Shown one piece after another: positions 5,242 through 5,969 of a DNA stretch of 5,969 nucleotides (its first letter is position 1; every line of letters begins with the position of its first letter). The notes under the pieces are model-generated. The model had not been told where the DNA came from and ran no database searches. It worked only from the letters and a program-made list of their open reading frames with translations. The translations under genes were made by a program, and so were the position numbers. The DNA is from an uncultured Woeseiaceae bacterium. GTDB taxonomy: Bacteria; Pseudomonadota; Gammaproteobacteria; Steroidobacterales; Woeseiaceae. The stretch covers positions 1-5,969 of the forward strand of contig CALZHX010000052.1 of the NCBI GenBank assembly GCA_945787435.1. The letters run 5' to 3'.

Positions 5242-5969
5242 TCCTGGTAAGTATTATTCTGGTCCTTCTGGCGATCGTCGGTGCGCCGTTGTTCGCCGTG
5301 ATCGCGACCAGTGCAATGCTCGGCTTTTACCGGGAAGAGACGGACCTGATGAACATGGCCCTTGAGATCCAGGGCATCGGGGACCTGCCGTTTCTTGCGG
5401 CTATCCCGCTGTTTACATTTGCGGGTTATCTTCTGAGTGAAAGCGAAGCTCCCAAAAGACTGGTGCGGATCACGCGTGCGTTTCTTGGCTGGATGCCAGG
5501 CGGGCTAGCGCTGGTGGCACTCGCGGCCTGCGCTTTTTTCACGGCGTTTACAGGTGCCTCGGGAGTAACGATTATTGCGCTCGGCGCAATTTTATATCCG
5601 GCACTTAAACATGACGGTTACTCCGATAAATTCAATCTTGGGCTGGTTACCTCATCGGGTAGTCTCGGGCTGCTGTTTGCACCTTCGTTACCGCTGATTC
5701 TCTATGGAGTTATCGCCGAGGTTTCCATCGACAGCCTGTTTCTTGCCGGCATCCTGCCCGGCCTGGTCATGCTTGCCATGTTGTCGATATGGAGTCTCTG
5801 GGTTAATCGTGCGAATCGCAAACCTGTAGGGACGTTCTCGTGGAGGGCGGCCGGTGCAGCCGTCCGTGAGTCGGCCTGGGAGATTCCGCTGCCTTTTGTC
5901 GTCCTTGGCGGGATCTACTCCGGTTTTCTTGCCGTGTCGGAAGCAGCGGCTGTAACTGCGTTGTACGTA
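5238..5969 (+). CDS. dctM: TRAP transporter large permease subunit, DctM family, 5' part
   Basis: The frame runs open from ATG 5238 to the window edge, giving 244 of an expected 420-440 residues. DctM forms the substrate channel and drives uptake with an ion gradient, usually sodium. The product is very hydrophobic. It shows family blocks: LPFLAAIPLFTFAGYLLSES (50-69), GWMPGGLALVALAACAFFTA (84-103), FTGASGVTIIALGAILYPAL (104-123), LLFAPSLPLILYGVIAEVSI (145-164), SLFLAGILPGL (166-176) and SEAAAVTALYV (234-244). The fourth block corresponds to the usual IPPS-type loop but reads FAPS. The start overlaps the dctQ stop as ATGA, with AGGTGAG (5228-5234) as ribosome binding site. The symbol is a family label; the 3' half, including the second ion and substrate motif region, is outside the window. 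Confidence 0.93.
   Translation, partial: MILVSIILVLLAIVGAPLFAVIATSAMLGFYREETDLMNMALEIQGIGDLPFLAAIPLFTFAGYLLSESEAPKRLVRITRAFLGWMPGGLALVALAACAFFTAFTGASGVTIIALGAILYPALKHDGYSDKFNLGLVTSSGSLGLLFAPSLPLILYGVIAEVSIDSLFLAGILPGLVMLAMLSIWSLWVNRANRKPVGTFSWRAAGAAVRESAWEIPLPFVVLGGIYSGFLAVSEAAAVTALYV

Overview
The window is a stretch of a proteobacterial, most likely gammaproteobacterial, chromosome. The gene order ffh-rpsP-rimM-trmD-rplS and the close match of each product to gammaproteobacterial homologues support this. A marine or sediment lineage is a guess from the transporter downstream. All genes are on the plus strand and closely packed. There is no sign of phage, insertion sequence, CRISPR, tRNA or rRNA.

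Region 1 (1-2748) is the translation and secretion block. It holds the 3' half of ffh (SRP GTPase), a 149-base gap with a sigma70-like promoter and a strong hairpin followed by a T run, then rpsP (ribosomal protein S16), rimM (30S maturation factor), trmD (tRNA m1G37 methyltransferase) and rplS (ribosomal protein L19). The last four form the classic trmD operon, with very short or overlapping junctions. The rimM frame contains no ATG, GTG or TTG codon that would give a full-length protein. The best start is a CTG overlapping the rpsP stop codon as CTGA. This could be a real low-efficiency start, since RimM is known to be made far less than S16 and L19 in E. coli, or it could be a sequence error.

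Region 2 (2824-5969, running off the window) is a four-gene TRAP transporter locus in the order T, P, Q, M. It encodes a TatT-like outer-membrane-type lipoprotein (TRAP transporter T-component family), a periplasmic DctP-family solute-binding protein, a DctQ-family small membrane subunit and the first 244 residues of a DctM-family large membrane subunit. The T component makes this a TPAT (TPR-protein-associated TRAP transporter) of the type described in Treponema pallidum (Tp0956/Tp0957/Tp0958). The binding protein has Trp where carboxylate-binding TRAP receptors have their ligand-clamping Arg. The large subunit has an altered IPPS-type loop. Both suggest that the substrate is not a typical organic acid.

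The known families account for all of the coding sequence. I do not see a wholly unknown system. The points most worth a second look are the rimM start, the rpsP leader hairpin, the Glu in the Ffh G4 motif and the unusual binding-site residues of the TPAT.
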